A stretch of DNA of 64,000 bases from Acanthosoma haemorrhoidale (GCA_930367205.1 OV884011.1:40995754-41059753); one strand, 5' to 3'; positions 22,265 to 33,499 are shown, counted from the first letter of the stretch. Notes: generated by a model not told the origin, from the sequence alone. Translations and numbers: made by a program.

Positions 22265-22450
22265 CTAACCCTTGTAATAATATTGAAAAGTATCCCTTGT
22301 AGTTAAAGTGGGATCCTGTATGCTAAGGACAAATGTCCTTGAATCAAATGATTCAAATGTGTTTCCCGCCAATGTAACCAATACAGTATGGAAAATTCCA
22401 TTTTTTGTGGAATTCACTTGCTTTGGTTTTCCATTTTTCTGCAGACGCAT
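22265..22450 (-). CDS. Unrecognised short ORF, 61 aa
   Basis: Reads QKNGKPKQVNSTKNGIF followed by a beta-rich segment (VLVTLAGNTFESFDSRTFVL) and DTFQYYYKG. It is not one of the LINE or errantivirus proteins seen here. Its place between the BIR gene and PolB would fit a Polinton fragment. I do not recognise the family, and it could be a chance frame. Confidence 0.25.
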   Translation of the reverse strand: MRLQKNGKPKQVNSTKNGIFHTVLVTLAGNTFESFDSRTFVLSIQDPTLTTRDTFQYYYKG

Positions 22451-23029
22451 GTGACATGTGTTAATTTATGAAAATATGCAAATTATGCTTCGAAGAACGC
22501 ACTGAGAAACCCTGAAGGAGAAACCCAGTGCTGGAAATGAGGTCCAAGTTATTAAAACCTGTAATAAAAAGAACAATGAAAAACGACAAACGGCAGTGAT
22601 TACGACATACTTACAGTTATTATGTTTACAAATAAAAACTTATAATAAATAAATAACTAAAATTGTCTTCCCAAATAAGACAGGATTCATTGTCTGATTA
22701 GTTCAGACTACCATCGCCGATTGATTATCTTGTAACGGCACCAACTTCCTTGTGATTTAATAGCTGATTACAGGTATCAGTTCACTGACTATATCAGTCT
22801 TGGCTGGCAGTGACACTATTAACTACTAATTAAACATATCACTGATCCGGTGAACGTAGCTTTCAAATTCGGCGAAATTAAGGTAAAAACATCGTGATTA
22901 AAAGGAGAAATATTTGACTGATAGTTATCCTCTGATATCCCAGAGGGTAGTTTCAAATTAATAAGGCTGTAGATAACTAAGTGATTATCAAATGATGAGG
23001 AATAATTTTACATTAGTGGAATGCAATGT

Positions 23030-24254
23030 TGAAATATACCCAAATAAAATTAGATGTAATAAAAGATATAGATATAGTACAGTTTTTTGAAAAGGGAATT
23101 AGGGGAGGTATTTGAGTGGACTGATGAAAAAGTAAATGTATTAGATCTGGAAAACAATTCAGAAACAGGTTATATGCTAGATATTGATATTGAATACCCC
23201 GTAGAAATTCATGATAATCATTCTCAACTACCTTTTTTACCTGAAAAAAATAATCCACCTAATGCAAACACTGTTAAACTATAAACGACTTTGTTACCCA
23301 AAACACGTTATATATCACATTATATGAATTTAAAACAAGCTTTACAACTTAGGGTAAAAATTTCAAAAATTCACAGAGTATTAAAGTTTAAACAAAAGAA
23401 TTGGTTGGCACCATACATAGAAATTAATTCAAAGATGAGGGCATCTGCAAAAAATACATTCGAGTCAGATTTTTACAAATTGATGATTAACAGTTGCTTT
23501 GGTAAATTTATGCAGAACGTGCGTAACAGAATCGATTTAAAAATAGTAACCAATGAAAAATCATTATTTCGTCAAGTAAACAAACCAAATTTTAAAGGCA
23601 GGATTATATTTGCAGATAATGTAAGAGCGGTTCAGTTGGAAAAAGACAGTATTATTTTTGATAAACCGTTGTATGTAGGATTCTCCGTGCTAGAATTGAG
23701 CAAAGTTTTGATGTATCACTGCCACTATAATGTTTTCTTGAAAAAATATGGTATAGAAAATGTTACCTTATGCTATACAGACACCGATTCATTTTTATAC
23801 AATATTAGGACGGAAGATGTGTATTCTGATATATCCGGAGAGTTACAAAAATATTTTGATACAAGCAATTTTCCTACTTCTCATTTCTGTCATTCTGCAA
23901 AAAACAAAAAAGTAGTTGGTCTGTATAGATGAAATCTTTGGAGATCCTATAGTGGAATTTGTCAGGTTGAGACCTAAAATGTATTCTTACATAACAAACA
24001 GAGATATAACGGTTAAAAAGTCAAAGGGAATAAAAAAATCAGCTGTTAACGAATTTACTTTTAACGATTACTTAAACACACTTAAAGAAAGTAAATGTGT
24101 ATATTCTTCGTTTTATATAATTCAATCTAAAAGACATAACGTTCAAACCTCAATAATAAATAAAAAGTCATTGTGCTCATTTGATGACAAAAGGCGTACA
24201 TTAAGCGATGGAGTGCAGACACTCCCTTATGGTCACTATAGCCTTGATGGATAA
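23030..24254 (+). pseudogene. Polinton protein-primed DNA polymerase B, C-terminal part, broken
   Basis: Family-B polymerase of the Polinton/Maverick type, which replicates the element DNA from a protein primer. Visible in order: DVIKDIDIVQFFEKGIRGGI near 23060 (other frame); EYPVEIHDNHSQLPFLPE; the palm motif NSCFGKFMQNVRNR; CYTDTDSF, the metal-binding DTD box near 23775-23800; then, after a frameshift near 23920, VEFVRLRPKMYSY and the thumb. It ends with TLSDGVQTLPYGHYSL, the usual end of these enzymes. The exonuclease domain and N-terminus are missing. Frame breaks lie near 23105, 23284 and 23920. It faces the integrase tail to tail. Confidence 0.9.
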
Positions 24255-24493
24255 AAAAACAACCGTTAAATTTAATTTGTATTGTAACTGAAAAAGGATT
24301 TTAAATCAATTTAATGTCTAATTGTAGTATTATTATTAATAGCTTAGAATAAGCATAGGTTAAAAAGAACAACAATATGTAAGTACTAGATTTATTTTTT
24401 AATGTAGAGTAACAATACATATAATGTATACAGTTTTTGTAAAAAAATAATAAATGTCTATTATAAGAGTAAGTGTTTGTTTCTTTCACAACA

Positions 24494-25441
24494 TTATGCA
24501 ATATCCTTCCTGTCAATCCAGCTACGTTCTTCTAATCCCAACCACTTTACATACAATTTATTTCCTTTTCTTTTTAAAACCCTCTCTACAAGGTATATAT
24601 TTGGATATTTAACTTTTTGCAGCTCTTCTTCATAGAATGCACCTCTAATCGGTTATTATGACACCTGTCCTTTCAGATCTTCCAGTAAGTAAGTGAAAGG
24701 GTATGGCCTTTTGAATCTTGACTATCTTAAAAATTTCACTTGACCAATTTAAAACATATCCTTTCGAAAATATGGATTTTTGTTTGGATATTCTGACAAA
24801 ATCATCTTCTTCAAATTTCTGCTTTTGTACTACTTTACTCATAGTCAATGAAGAATAGATATTATTTTTCAAATGTTTTTCTACTTTTTTATGGTGAGCA
24901 TCAATTGGACTCATACCTATAGTCCTATAAAATGATGAATTATACTCTTTTAAATTTGAGGTAGGATATCTAAAAATTTGTAATTTCCTTGCATGCTGAA
25001 GGCTTTCCACATTTTTCCTTTTAATGTTCTATTAAACCTTTCTACAATGGAAGCTTTCATATTAGAAAAAGTGGAATAATGATTAACAGAGTATTGTTTC
25101 ATTAAAGATTTAAACTTGGAATTGTAAAATTCCTTTCCCTGATCACTTTGAATATTTTTCGGAGTTTGTCTACTCAAACGAAACACACTCTCCATTGCTT
25201 TAGTCGCATTGTCCGCTGATTTCAGCTTTAGAGGCGTGGCCCAAGCATATTTGGTAAAACAGTCGATAACTGTCAATAAATATTTGTGCCCTTTATTTTC
25301 TCGAGAATAAGGTATCATCTCTACTAGATCTATCTGCCACAAGTCATATATTCCTTTCAAAACTGTCTTTAGCCTGGGATATTTTTTGCGTGCTGGCTTA
25401 TGTAATTCATTTACAACAGTCCTTTTTATGTTTGAGTCCAT
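24494..25441 (-). pseudogene. Polinton integrase (DDE, retroviral type) with C-terminal chromodomain, frameshifted
   Basis: The first frame (25441-24950) has the LHKPARKKYPRLKTVLKG lead-in, then DLWQIDLVEM (first Asp), NIQSDQGKEFYN (second Asp) and MKASIVERFNRTLKGKMW (Glu). The catalytic triad is intact. A frame break near 24955 leads to 25010-24645, with YNSSFYRTIGMSP and an SH3-like FEEDDFVRISK region. After another break near 24650, the minus strand 24640-24494 encodes a chromodomain-like end (NIYLVERVLKRKGNKLYVKW..SWIDRKDI) before the stop. The order and the chromodomain are typical of Polinton integrases, which insert the element DNA. Two frameshifts inactivate it. Confidence 0.9.
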
Positions 25442-25449
25442 CTATAACT

Positions 25450-26690
25450 TCTCTTTGAGTATTTTGTTAACATGTCCGCGTGTGAGCGCATCAGATTCCA
25501 TCTCAGGCTCACCCACGTACTGAAACTCATTATAAAAATATGTACATTAATATACTATATTTTCTTCTCGCAGCTCTTCAATTATCGATTCTATTTCGTT
25601 TTGATGACCTTCATGCCCTGCATAACTTGAACACATTAGCAGCCTAAGACGATCGACTAGTTCGTTGGGGTCGTTCCAATACTCATACAGAGGTTTATTG
25701 GCTCTCATAAGACCAGATCCCCGTATGTAAGGGTGAGAACGGAGTGAAGTTAGCCTGCTCGAAGCTGATGATGATGTTGAGGAAGGGGGGCGAGGTTTTA
25801 AAGTTTGAGGTGGAAATAACTCCGATATGATATTTCTATATTTCTCAGACCTGTTTCCTAATACTCCCTATTCCTCACTATAGCCTTTTTTATGAGCATT
25901 GGTTGAGAGTAAAATATTATTATAATTTTCCAAGTCGTACTCTGTGTAATCTTTAGGATTTTTTAAGTAGAGTAGCTCCAGAAATCCTGGTGTTCCTTCG
26001 TAAACCACATCGTTAATAGACATATCATCACTGTTTGCAAAAGCTGAACATCAGTCCAGTCACCAATGGCTAATCCCCCAGAAGGCATGACTCTAATGCC
26101 GTAACGAGAGTCATGTGTCTTATCACCTTTCAACATCTTATCCAAGTATTCTCTCTGTAGATTTCCAAATGCGGCGAGGTGCTCTTTAAATTCTGCTTCT
26201 CACTTTGGAGTTTGAACATATTCTTTAACTTTTTCTGATAGTGGATTATCTGTCACATACTCGCCCTCATCTACTGGTGATATGAACTCATGAACGGGAA
26301 CCGTTAAGTGAGATAATGGTGTTTGCACAGTACTAGTTTTTGTATCATCGGATGAAACTGATGTAGCTCTTTTGTAGTGAGACATTGTTTTTGGCAATAA
26401 TGTTGATTTTCTGTAAATACTAGTACACTATCTCGCTTTTATCAGGTGATTCGTCCCAAACATTAGTATCTCTCCTTTTTACTTTTCTTGGTGTCACTGC
26501 GAGGGTGGCCTGGGACAACTTTACTGATTGTTTAATGTCTTCCAGTGGATGGAGCACGGGTGTAAAAAAATCTTGTCGACCTTTTTCGACATCCTGGAGA
26601 GTACGCTTGAATGACCGAAATTTGTTTTTCAAAATCTCACTAGTTTTTTTAATCCCAAACGCGATATCATCCAGGGCCATAACTGTCAGG
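25450..26690 (-). pseudogene. Conserved Polinton protein upstream of integrase, coiled-coil N-terminus, broken
   Basis: A gene in several frames reading into the integrase. The N-terminal part (about 26690-26420) starts MALDDIAFGIKKTSEIL and has a coiled coil plus a basic PRKVKRR stretch. The middle (26397-26100) has HYKRATSVSS and REYLDKMLKGDKTHDSRYGI. The end, after a frameshift near 26050, has INDVVYEGTPGFLELLYLKN, WNDPNELVDRLRLLMCS and GHQNEIESIIEELREENIVY. From memory, the GTPG, NELVDRLRLL and IIEELREA blocks recur next to PolB and integrase in insect Polintons. Its role is not established as far as I know. The 5' end is cut by the LINE at 26700. Confidence 0.75.
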
Positions 26691-26699
26691 CATATAGGC

Positions 26700-27120
26700 A
26701 CACAAAATCTTACTGCCACCACCCTCCCAGGTGTGTTAAGTGCAGTGGGCAGCACAAAAACGAATTGTGCAAAAAGCCCCTGAAATAGCCTACGGTATGC
26801 GTGCTTTGCCAGCAAGGACATCCGGCCAACTACAAGGGCTGCGAGGCCTACAGAACGCTGAAGTCCAGGACAGATCAACGTCGTCAGCCAGAAGAGGTAA
26901 AGCCTGTAACAAGAAGCGGCCCAGCCAGAAATCTGAGGCCTTCTGTCTCTTGCCGTTCGCAACAGAGAGCAGTCAAAGGCACCGCCCACTCCCTGTCCGC
27001 AAGATCACCTTTCCCAGCATTCCATTTATCCCGTTAACCCTCAAGCTCAATCCCATCCTCAACCACACATCTCGCATATTCCTCCACCTTCAAGTTCTTC
27101 GGATCTCACCAGCCTATTAA
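26700..27120 (+). pseudogene. LINE family 2 ORF1, zinc-knuckle end
   Basis: Contains CVKCSGQHKNELC-like and CVLCQQGHPANYKGC knuckles (CX2CX4HX4C) split between two frames. A Lys/Arg/Ser/Pro-rich tail ends in the PSTSSSSDLTSLLNSCLTEF-like region before ORF2. Nucleic-acid binding role by family. Confidence 0.65.
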
Positions 27121-27218
27121 ACTCATGCCTTACAGAGTTCAGAACCCTAATTACCCCTCTCATTTCACTTCTTACAAATCTTGTCTCCTACCTTATCCCC
27201 GTTAAACGAAATCCATAA

Positions 27219-29060
27219 GTGGATCCTTCCGACTCCTTATCCATTCTCCTTTGGAATGCGAATGGTGTTCGCACCCACACTAACGAAGTGACAGCATTAC
27301 TCCACGACAAAAACATCGACGTAGCTCTCATTACTGAAACAAGACTTACGAGTAAACGACCATTTACCGTTCGACAGTACCAGACTTATCGAACCGATCA
27401 CCCAGATGGAACAGCTCATGCAGGTACCGCTGTCATTGTCCATAACTCCATACCCCACCACATAGTTCCTCTGGTAGCACATGATTTCCTTCAATCCACT
27501 GCAGTGTCAATCATCACCTTCACTTTTCCCCTTACACTAGCATCAGTGTACTGCCCTCCTAATAAATCAATTTCCAACTCCCAATTCATCTCCTTTCTAG
27601 ACTCCATCGGACATCGTTTCCTTGTCGGTGGGGACTTTAATGCGAAGCACCAACACTGGGGGTCAAGATCCAAAACCACGAGGACGTGCTTTGCTGTCTG
27701 CACTCACACGGAAACATTGCTCCACTATTACTCCTGACACAGCCACCTATTGGCCATCTGATCCCAACCGAAATCCTGATCTCCTTGACTTCTTTTTTTA
27801 CAATAGTTTAGGAACACTAAACTATTCACTCACGCGCCTCGATGACCTCTCCTCTGATCATAATCCTTTATTATTAACCATTTCCCTAAGACCAATTCAC
27901 AAAATTCATTTCATTAGGAGCCTAGTTGATCAGGGACCACTTTCGCCAGCTTCTTACAGAGTCCGTAAACCTCAAATTATCCCTGAAAACATCCCAAGAC
28001 CTGATGCAGTGCATTATTTCACTACTCTGGTCCAGAGGTCGGCTTGGGATGCATCGTCACCCCATCGTCACCCAAAAATCCACAATCATAATCGTTTACC
28101 TCAGCATCTCAAAGATCTAATCCAATTCAAACGCCGCTCCAAAACAGTGTGGCAAAGATCCCGGCATCCTGTTGATCGCCGCACGTACAATCAGTACTGC
28201 CGATTGGTAAAGCGGCGATTGGCATCCTTCCGTTCCGATTCTTTCAAGTCCTACCTCTCCTCTCTGTCCACCAGGGATAACTCCTCGTGGAATGTAACCA
28301 AAAAAATCCTACAGTATCAACCTGTTTCACACCCATTCCGTCGTGATGATGGGTCCTGGGCGGCTTCGGATGGGGATAGGTCGGAGGAATTTGCTCTGCA
28401 TCTTACCCATACTTTCACACCTCACCTTTCTCATCAAATCCATACTCACAGCACAACTGTGGAAGATTTCCTCACTTCACCTATTCCTCTCTCTCTTCCA
28501 CCAAAAGCCGTTAACCCCTCTGAGGTTAAATACCTTCTGAAAAACTTACCTTACCGAAAATCCCCTGGATATGATCTCCTTACTTCTCAAATTCTCAAAC
28601 AACTTCCTCCTAAAGCCATAATCTTCCTAACCTACATATATAATTGCATAATCCGAACGACGCACTTTCCTCTCCTCTGGAAACATTCCATTATTGTCCT
28701 ATTCGCCAAACCCGATAAATCACCCAATGACGCCTCATCTTATCGTCCAATTAGCCTACTTCCTATCCTCTCAAAAATATTTGAGAAACTCCTACTAAAA
28801 CGTCTACTTCCCATTGTTGAATCCAAAAACCTTTTTCCCACACATCTCCTCAGCCCTTGAAACCAAACAGTATTGCACTGCTGCCTTTCTCGATATAGCT
28901 CAAGCTTTTGACAGGGTTTGGCACGCAGGTTTGCTCTACAAGCTCAAAAGATATTTACCACAGACCCTTTTCCTAATCCTACATTCCTACCTTTCAAACC
29001 GCTTCTTCCAAGTCCGCTGTGGTTTAGAATACTCTAACTACTATCCCATAAATGCATCTC
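27219..29060 (+). pseudogene. LINE family 2 ORF2: endonuclease and partial reverse transcriptase
   Basis: The endonuclease begins SILLWNANGVRTHTNEV and has ALITETRLT, VYCPPNKSI and VGGDFNAKHQHWGS, then after a frame change near 27680 DLLDFFF and LSSDHNPLLL. The RT fingers and palm follow: SPGYDLLTSQIL, YRPISLLPILSKIFEKLL. After another frame change near 28850 comes AAFLDIAQAFDRVWHAGLL (motif A). The element is cut near 29060, so the catalytic FADD box is absent. It is inactive. Confidence 0.8.
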
Positions 29061-29269
29061 CTTTTTACTTAGAGAAAAGTTCAATAATAATAAAATAAAT
29101 GTATAGACATAACAATTATTTATTGAATATAGTCCAAATTACAATTTATGTGGGTATTATTACATATTTCTCGAGTTCATTTAAATTATAAAAAAGGGTA
29201 TTAGTATTAATATTAAAGTCCATTGATGTAGATTCCACAGGTTCAGTCGATTGACCTTCTTCATGTTTC

Positions 29270-29860
29270 TTATACGTAGAGTTCAGCCATCTTGGTTATC
29301 AAGTCTAGTGAGTCGTTGATTTTCTTAACTTCTCTAAAAAGCTTTGCCACATCATTTTTATTGAAACATGCCAAAGGTGTATTCAGCTGAAGGGTTGATG
29401 GACTCTGGTTAAACATTGCGAAACAAAAAACCACCTGTTCAATTTTCATGATCCTGTTCCTCCCTCTCTTGGAAAATATGCAATTTACATTTTTACACCC
29501 TACTCGGTCTTCGACCTCCACTTTCTTGGGACTTCTTTCTTTGCATTGTGTGTGAGGACACTACGGTTGGTGATCAGAAACCAGCAACCCTCTACCAGCT
29601 CACGAAATCGAGGATATTGACAAAAGAGACAACATCCTTGGAACTTGGTCGACGATGAATTTCCATTCTTCTGTATCCATATACACTGTAGTTTTCTTGT
29701 CGATGACAGCGATAGTGGATAGAAAATCACGAAGACCGAGCCTCGCCCAAGAGTAGCTCGCGCATTCCCTCCCCCAGACCTTCCACCACGCCCACCTCGC
29801 CGGCGCCCCCCCCCCTGGCAGCACAATCCACATGGCGCGAGAGGCGTGTGCAGACGACAT
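29270..29860 (-). pseudogene. Second copy of the Polinton small protein gene, with 72-bp insertion
   Basis: Read on the minus strand it has RDFLSTIAVIDKKTTVYMDT, QVPRMLSLL, then a foreign stretch (29545-29616), then VEVEDRVGCKNVNC through KINDSLDLITKMAEL. It is highly similar (about 95% by eye) to the two halves flanking errantivirus B. It shows the pre-insertion order and the target TCGACGATG near 29650. Upstream of about 29740 it diverges into GC-rich sequence encoding no BIR domain. Downstream a short open segment ends near 29150. The insertion and frame changes break the gene. Confidence 0.65.
29545..29616 (+). repeat. 72-bp segment identical to hAT transposase sequence at 31139-31210
   Basis: The 72 bases starting ATTGTGTGTGAGGAC and ending CGAGGATA occur in both places in the same orientation without a mismatch by eye. 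Here they interrupt the Polinton small gene, with a few extra bases (ttgac) at the right junction that are absent in the copy at 14900-15199. Confidence 0.9.
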
Positions 29861-29914
29861 TACACGGTGCGGGTTCTTTTATTTGCGGTCCCACTGGTCA
29901 GTATGCAATAGGAT

Positions 29915-31240
29915 TTGTGTGAGTATGCATGTGCCTACCACTTCAAACAAAATGAGCCCATCTCTCAAAAAAAGAAGTACGCTCGTTGCTATTTGCAAGA
30001 GTATCTGAAAATGGGTTTCATAGAATATGTTGTAAATAAACAACTTCCAATGTGTTTACTTTGTCATAAAACATTATCCAATGAGGCGATGAAGCCAAGT
30101 GAATCGCAAGAAATGATAAGGGCAAGCCATTTGAATATTTTCAGGAAATATATAGAAAAATTCAAAATCGTTGCATCATTTAAGAAACAACATGCAGTGA
30201 ACGAAAACGGATTAATTGCCGCTCATCGCATTTTACAATTAATTGCAAACAGTGGTAAAAGCTATAATATTGTAAATAAAACTGTAATAATACCCTCTAT
30301 ATAGAATTTATCTCAACAGTAATGCCATCAGGAGATACCTGAAATTTTAATACCTGAAATGCCCCCAAGTGTTAGCACAGTAAAGCAACGAATTGAAGAA
30401 ATGGCAGCTAATGTAGAAAAAAACATCTCCTAAACTCTTTATTTTCCATGCAATTGGACAATCATTTTCAAATAATAATGCTTTATTGATAGCATATGAA
30501 AGTTATTTTTATGAAACAATACATTACGAAAAAAAACCTATTCGCAATAAATCTCATTATAAGGGGGTTATCTGTATTTAATACTGTGAAATCGTACTTC
30601 ACTGAAAAAATATTCCTTTGAATAATATTCTTGCATGCGCTACTGATGGAACACCGTCGATGGCAGGTTACTGCCGGGGATTTGTTGCTTATTTGAAGGA
30701 AGAAGTGTCAAATGGTTTATGTATTCATTCTGTAGTGCTCAGGCAACATCTTGTAGAAAACATCTAAGTACAAGTCTTCATTCATAATTCTAACTATATG
30801 CTTTTATTGTGCTAAAATTACAATCTGCCTTGCTAGGCAATAAGTAATTAAGATATACTATCATTCATACCATATTTACATTTCATCATTCACTCGCTTA
30901 TAATTCATAATTAACTACAATAACTCGACCCATAAATAAGATCAAATCCAATTCAACAAATGATGGAATGTTTCGACAGCTTTGCCTGGACAATAATGAA
31001 GATTTTACTAGATTTCTTTTGCATAGAGAAGTTCAGTGAATGTCAAAGGGTACGTCTTTGGTTCGTTTCGTTGCATCATATGATAGTGTCATGCAATTGT
31101 TGGAAAGTAATAATGAGAATAATAACACCCTGTGTCAGATTGTGTGTGAGGACACTACGGTTGGTGATCAGAAACCAGCAACCCTCTACCAGCTCACGAA
31201 ATCGAGGATAAGTTCCCCAAATAATCAACAGGCTGCGTGA
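29915..31240 (+). pseudogene. hAT transposase relic (SCAND3/ZBED5-like)
   Basis: A decayed hAT-superfamily transposase. The N-terminal part has YLQEYLKMGFIEYV, then PMCLLCHKTLSNEAMKPS, the BED-like zinc finger half, and FKKQHAVNENGLIAAHRILQ. After stops come PSVSTVKQRIEEMA (near 30370) and ACATDGTPSMAGYCRGFVAY near 30635-30690, the catalytic-core segment of this family. After an inserted LINE tail (30777-30958) the core resumes with MFRQLCLDNNEDFTRFLLHREVQ and SKGTSLVRFVASYDSVM. Many stops; the C-terminal dimerisation region is absent here but occurs at 52.1-53.5 kb. Confidence 0.8.
30777..30958 (-). mobile_element. LINE 3' tail inserted in the hAT relic
   Basis: Shares the block tgctaaaattacaatctgcctt...ggcaataagtaattaagata...tcattcatac with 50850-51000 (same orientation) and 35040-35144 (opposite). 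On the minus strand it ends in the AATAAAG-like 3' end of a LINE family. Confidence 0.6.
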
Positions 31241-31440
31241 AGCTAAGCAACAAAACGAAGCTAATAAAACGGCCATTGTTCTTGGAAGCAAACACCTGGA
31301 GTAGAAAAAATATACGAACTAATCTACCTGTATTATACCAGAGTACAGGTCGAAAAACCGTACCCCAGGTGTGTAATGTGCAGTGGGCAGCACAAGAGCG
31401 AGTTATGCAAGAAGCCCTTGAAAACTACTGAAGTAGGATA
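31241..31440 (+). pseudogene. LINE family 2 ORF1 zinc-knuckle scrap
   Basis: The segment near 31340-31430 (QVCNVQWAAQERVMQEAL in one frame, CSGQHKSEL-like in the other) matches the knuckle region at 26730-26790. Both ends lost. Confidence 0.55.
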
Positions 31441-32072
31441 GCTCAGCCAAGAACTTATAAGAGGACAAATTATAGAGGTATAATATACCCATGTACAAAA
31501 TAAGTCAAGATTATTTAGAAACATTGCTCAGTTAAATCAGAGAATAATGATAACACAAGTGCTTTTAAGTTTTCCCACTTGTTCATAAAAATACTACTTG
31601 AATGTGATGCTACTAGCAGTGTAAACGCAATACCACTTACACACACTTGACAAAATAGACAGATTTTTACAACCGAAAGCACTCCCGATCCAATGAGACC
31701 AGTCTTTTTTCAACTTTAGCCTTAAATATTGTGGAGCTCATTGCCAGGATTCGTTTTGCGAAGCCTAGGTTGTAATGTGGTGCTCTTGGTCTAATCCCTT
31801 TAACTCGGCCATCGACCATTGCAACGGCTTTAATTTGGTCTAAAAATGTTCGTATATTAGTCCTAAGAAATCTTAGCTTTCTGATAACCAGTGGGCGAGA
31901 AAATCGAGCGTGTTTCCTTGAGTACTTATTGTTAGGTTTATTTGTTTGTCTCAATAAAACATTATTTTTTAGGGGAAAGTGTAATTACTTTAAGAAAACA
32001 AAAATCATGCAGGATTGAAATTTTCAAGCAACTTTTACTAGACAAAAAATATATAAATATGTAAAGAACACG
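31441..32072. other. Unassigned; one unrecognised minus-strand ORF
   Basis: The only open frame is 31954-31667 (minus), 95 codons, basic, with segments IRTFLDQIKAVAMVDGRVKG and NLGFAKRILAMSSTIFKAK. I do not recognise it; it may be a transposon fragment or chance. The remainder is AT-rich. Confidence 0.3.
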
Positions 32073-32358
32073 TGCTGTAACGTTTTTATTAATTTTTATA
32101 TCCGTCGCGCACGAATAACCTGGGCGGTGGCTGGAGACAACCGAATGTTGTGACGAGAGGTTATAGAGAGAGCGGTAAAGTGAAAAGTGAAGTTTTGTGT
32201 ATTGTAAACTTAAAGAGGAATTAAAGAGTTATGAAAGAACAATATTTATAATAAAGGCATTAAATTTGTTTTTTTCGGTTACAGAGAAATAAAATTAGGT
32301 CTTTTTTCACAGAAAAAACATTACCTACATCAACGGATTATGCGGAAGGATAAAATCA
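32073..32358 (+). repeat. Direct repeat 1 (LTR-like, ~286 bp)
   Basis: Starts TGCTGTAACG and ends AAAATCA. Its partner is 33211-33499. Shared blocks include gaggttatagagagagcgg, agagttatgaaagaacaa and aaaaaacattacctacatcaacggattat. It flanks the gag-like frame like an LTR, but I see neither a clear primer-binding site nor a target-site duplication. Confidence 0.7.
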
Positions 32359-32482
32359 TTTTGTAAATTTTTGCAATTTGTGCTTGGATTTCAAATAAAT
32401 CTGGAAATAATAAAGTTTAAATTCATAATAAAAGCATCGCCAATTGAACCAAAAACAAACATAGTCGCTTCACCTAAAACCA

Positions 32483-33205
32483 ATGGATCACGAGATCTTC
32501 TATATTCCAGAAGAATACCAACACGCGGGGCTCCACGAAAAATTAAAAGAAACAGAAGCTTTTGAAAAAATGAAAACTACAATCGGAAAAAGAGGTGAAA
32601 AAAGAAAAGTGTGGATCACTCTAGAAGAAGTATTATTAAATCAATATAACGAAGAAGATGAGAGCATGAAATTAGAGGATTACTTCCTAGAAAGACGTAT
32701 ACAGAAAACCCAAACTTTGCAAACTACAGCACCAGGCACTGGAATTTCGGCAGAAGCACTACAACAAATTCTAGATAAATTCACTAAAATGCAAAGACCA
32801 GCAGTCATTAATCTGAAATATATATCAGAAAACTTTGTTATAGGAAAATTCACAGGAAGAAATGAAAGTGTACTACAGTGGACAGAAAATATTGAAAATA
32901 AATCCACACGACTAGGTGTAGAAGAAGATACAAACAAAATTGAAATATTAAGACTATTTTTAGATAAGTCGTGCAATGACTCGAACAGTTCAGTGTTTAT
33001 ACAATGGACATTAAACTCCAAGTGGGAACTATGGAAAAAGAACTTCTGCTTCACTTACACAAATAAAGGGTGGGCGCCATGCGATCGAGTACAAATATAT
33101 ATATGGTAGACAAAACGATAAAAAAAAAAAACTTTTACTAGTAACGAACAAGCCACTGGCTACATCCATTATAAATGATTTGGTTACTGTGGGACTACCA
33201 AAAGA
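32483..33205 (+). pseudogene. Retroelement Gag-like protein, frameshifted
   Basis: A 208-codon open frame, then a shift near 33080. The N-terminus has MDHEIFYIPEEYQHAGLHEK, a charged linker and a coiled coil (EALQQILDKFTKM). The capsid-like part has VIGKFTGRNESVLQWTENI, KIEILRLFLDKSCND and IQWTLNSKWELWKKNF, resembling insect retroelement Gags with an LFLxKSCxDWY motif. After the shift, YKYIYGR and ATSIINDLVTVGLPKED continue it until the second repeat begins at 33211. No protease, RT or integrase is present. Superfamily undetermined. Confidence 0.6.
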
Positions 33206-33210
33206 AGACG

Positions 33211-33499
33211 TGCTCTAACGTGTTTCTTTATTTTAAAATACGCCGCGCACGGATGACCTGGGTGACGGCAGCAGCCAACTGAATGTTGTGAGAAGAGGTT
33301 ATAGAGAGAGCGGTGAAGTGTAAAGTGAAATTATGTGTATTGTAAAGTTAAAGTGAGGAGATAAAGAGTTATGAAAGAACAAGATTTGAAATAAAGGATT
33401 TAAATGTTTTTTCTTTAGTTTACAGAGAAACGCAATTGAGTCTTTGTTCAGAGAAAAAACATTACCTACATCAACGGATTATCCGGAAAGATAAAATCA
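33211..33499 (+). repeat. Direct repeat 2 (LTR-like, ~289 bp)
   Basis: Partner of 32073-32358, roughly 80-85% similar by eye. It is preceded by a purine-rich AAAAGAAGACG that could be a polypurine tract. Confidence 0.7.

Larger units (their letters stand above)
26700..29060 (+). mobile_element. LINE family 2 (Jockey-like), 5'- and 3'-truncated
   Basis: A second non-LTR family, distinct from the 10-14 kb element. It starts inside ORF1 at the zinc knuckles and stops inside the RT, before the FADD catalytic box. A related, also broken copy lies at 54240-56720 and a scrap at 31241-31440. It abuts the Polinton gene on the left and the second small-gene copy on the right. No target-site duplication can be recognised. 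Confidence 0.8.

Noticed and set aside
32073..33499. Firm call of an LTR retrotransposon
   Set aside because: No primer-binding site after repeat 1 and no target-site duplication found, so the repeats are called LTR-like only.
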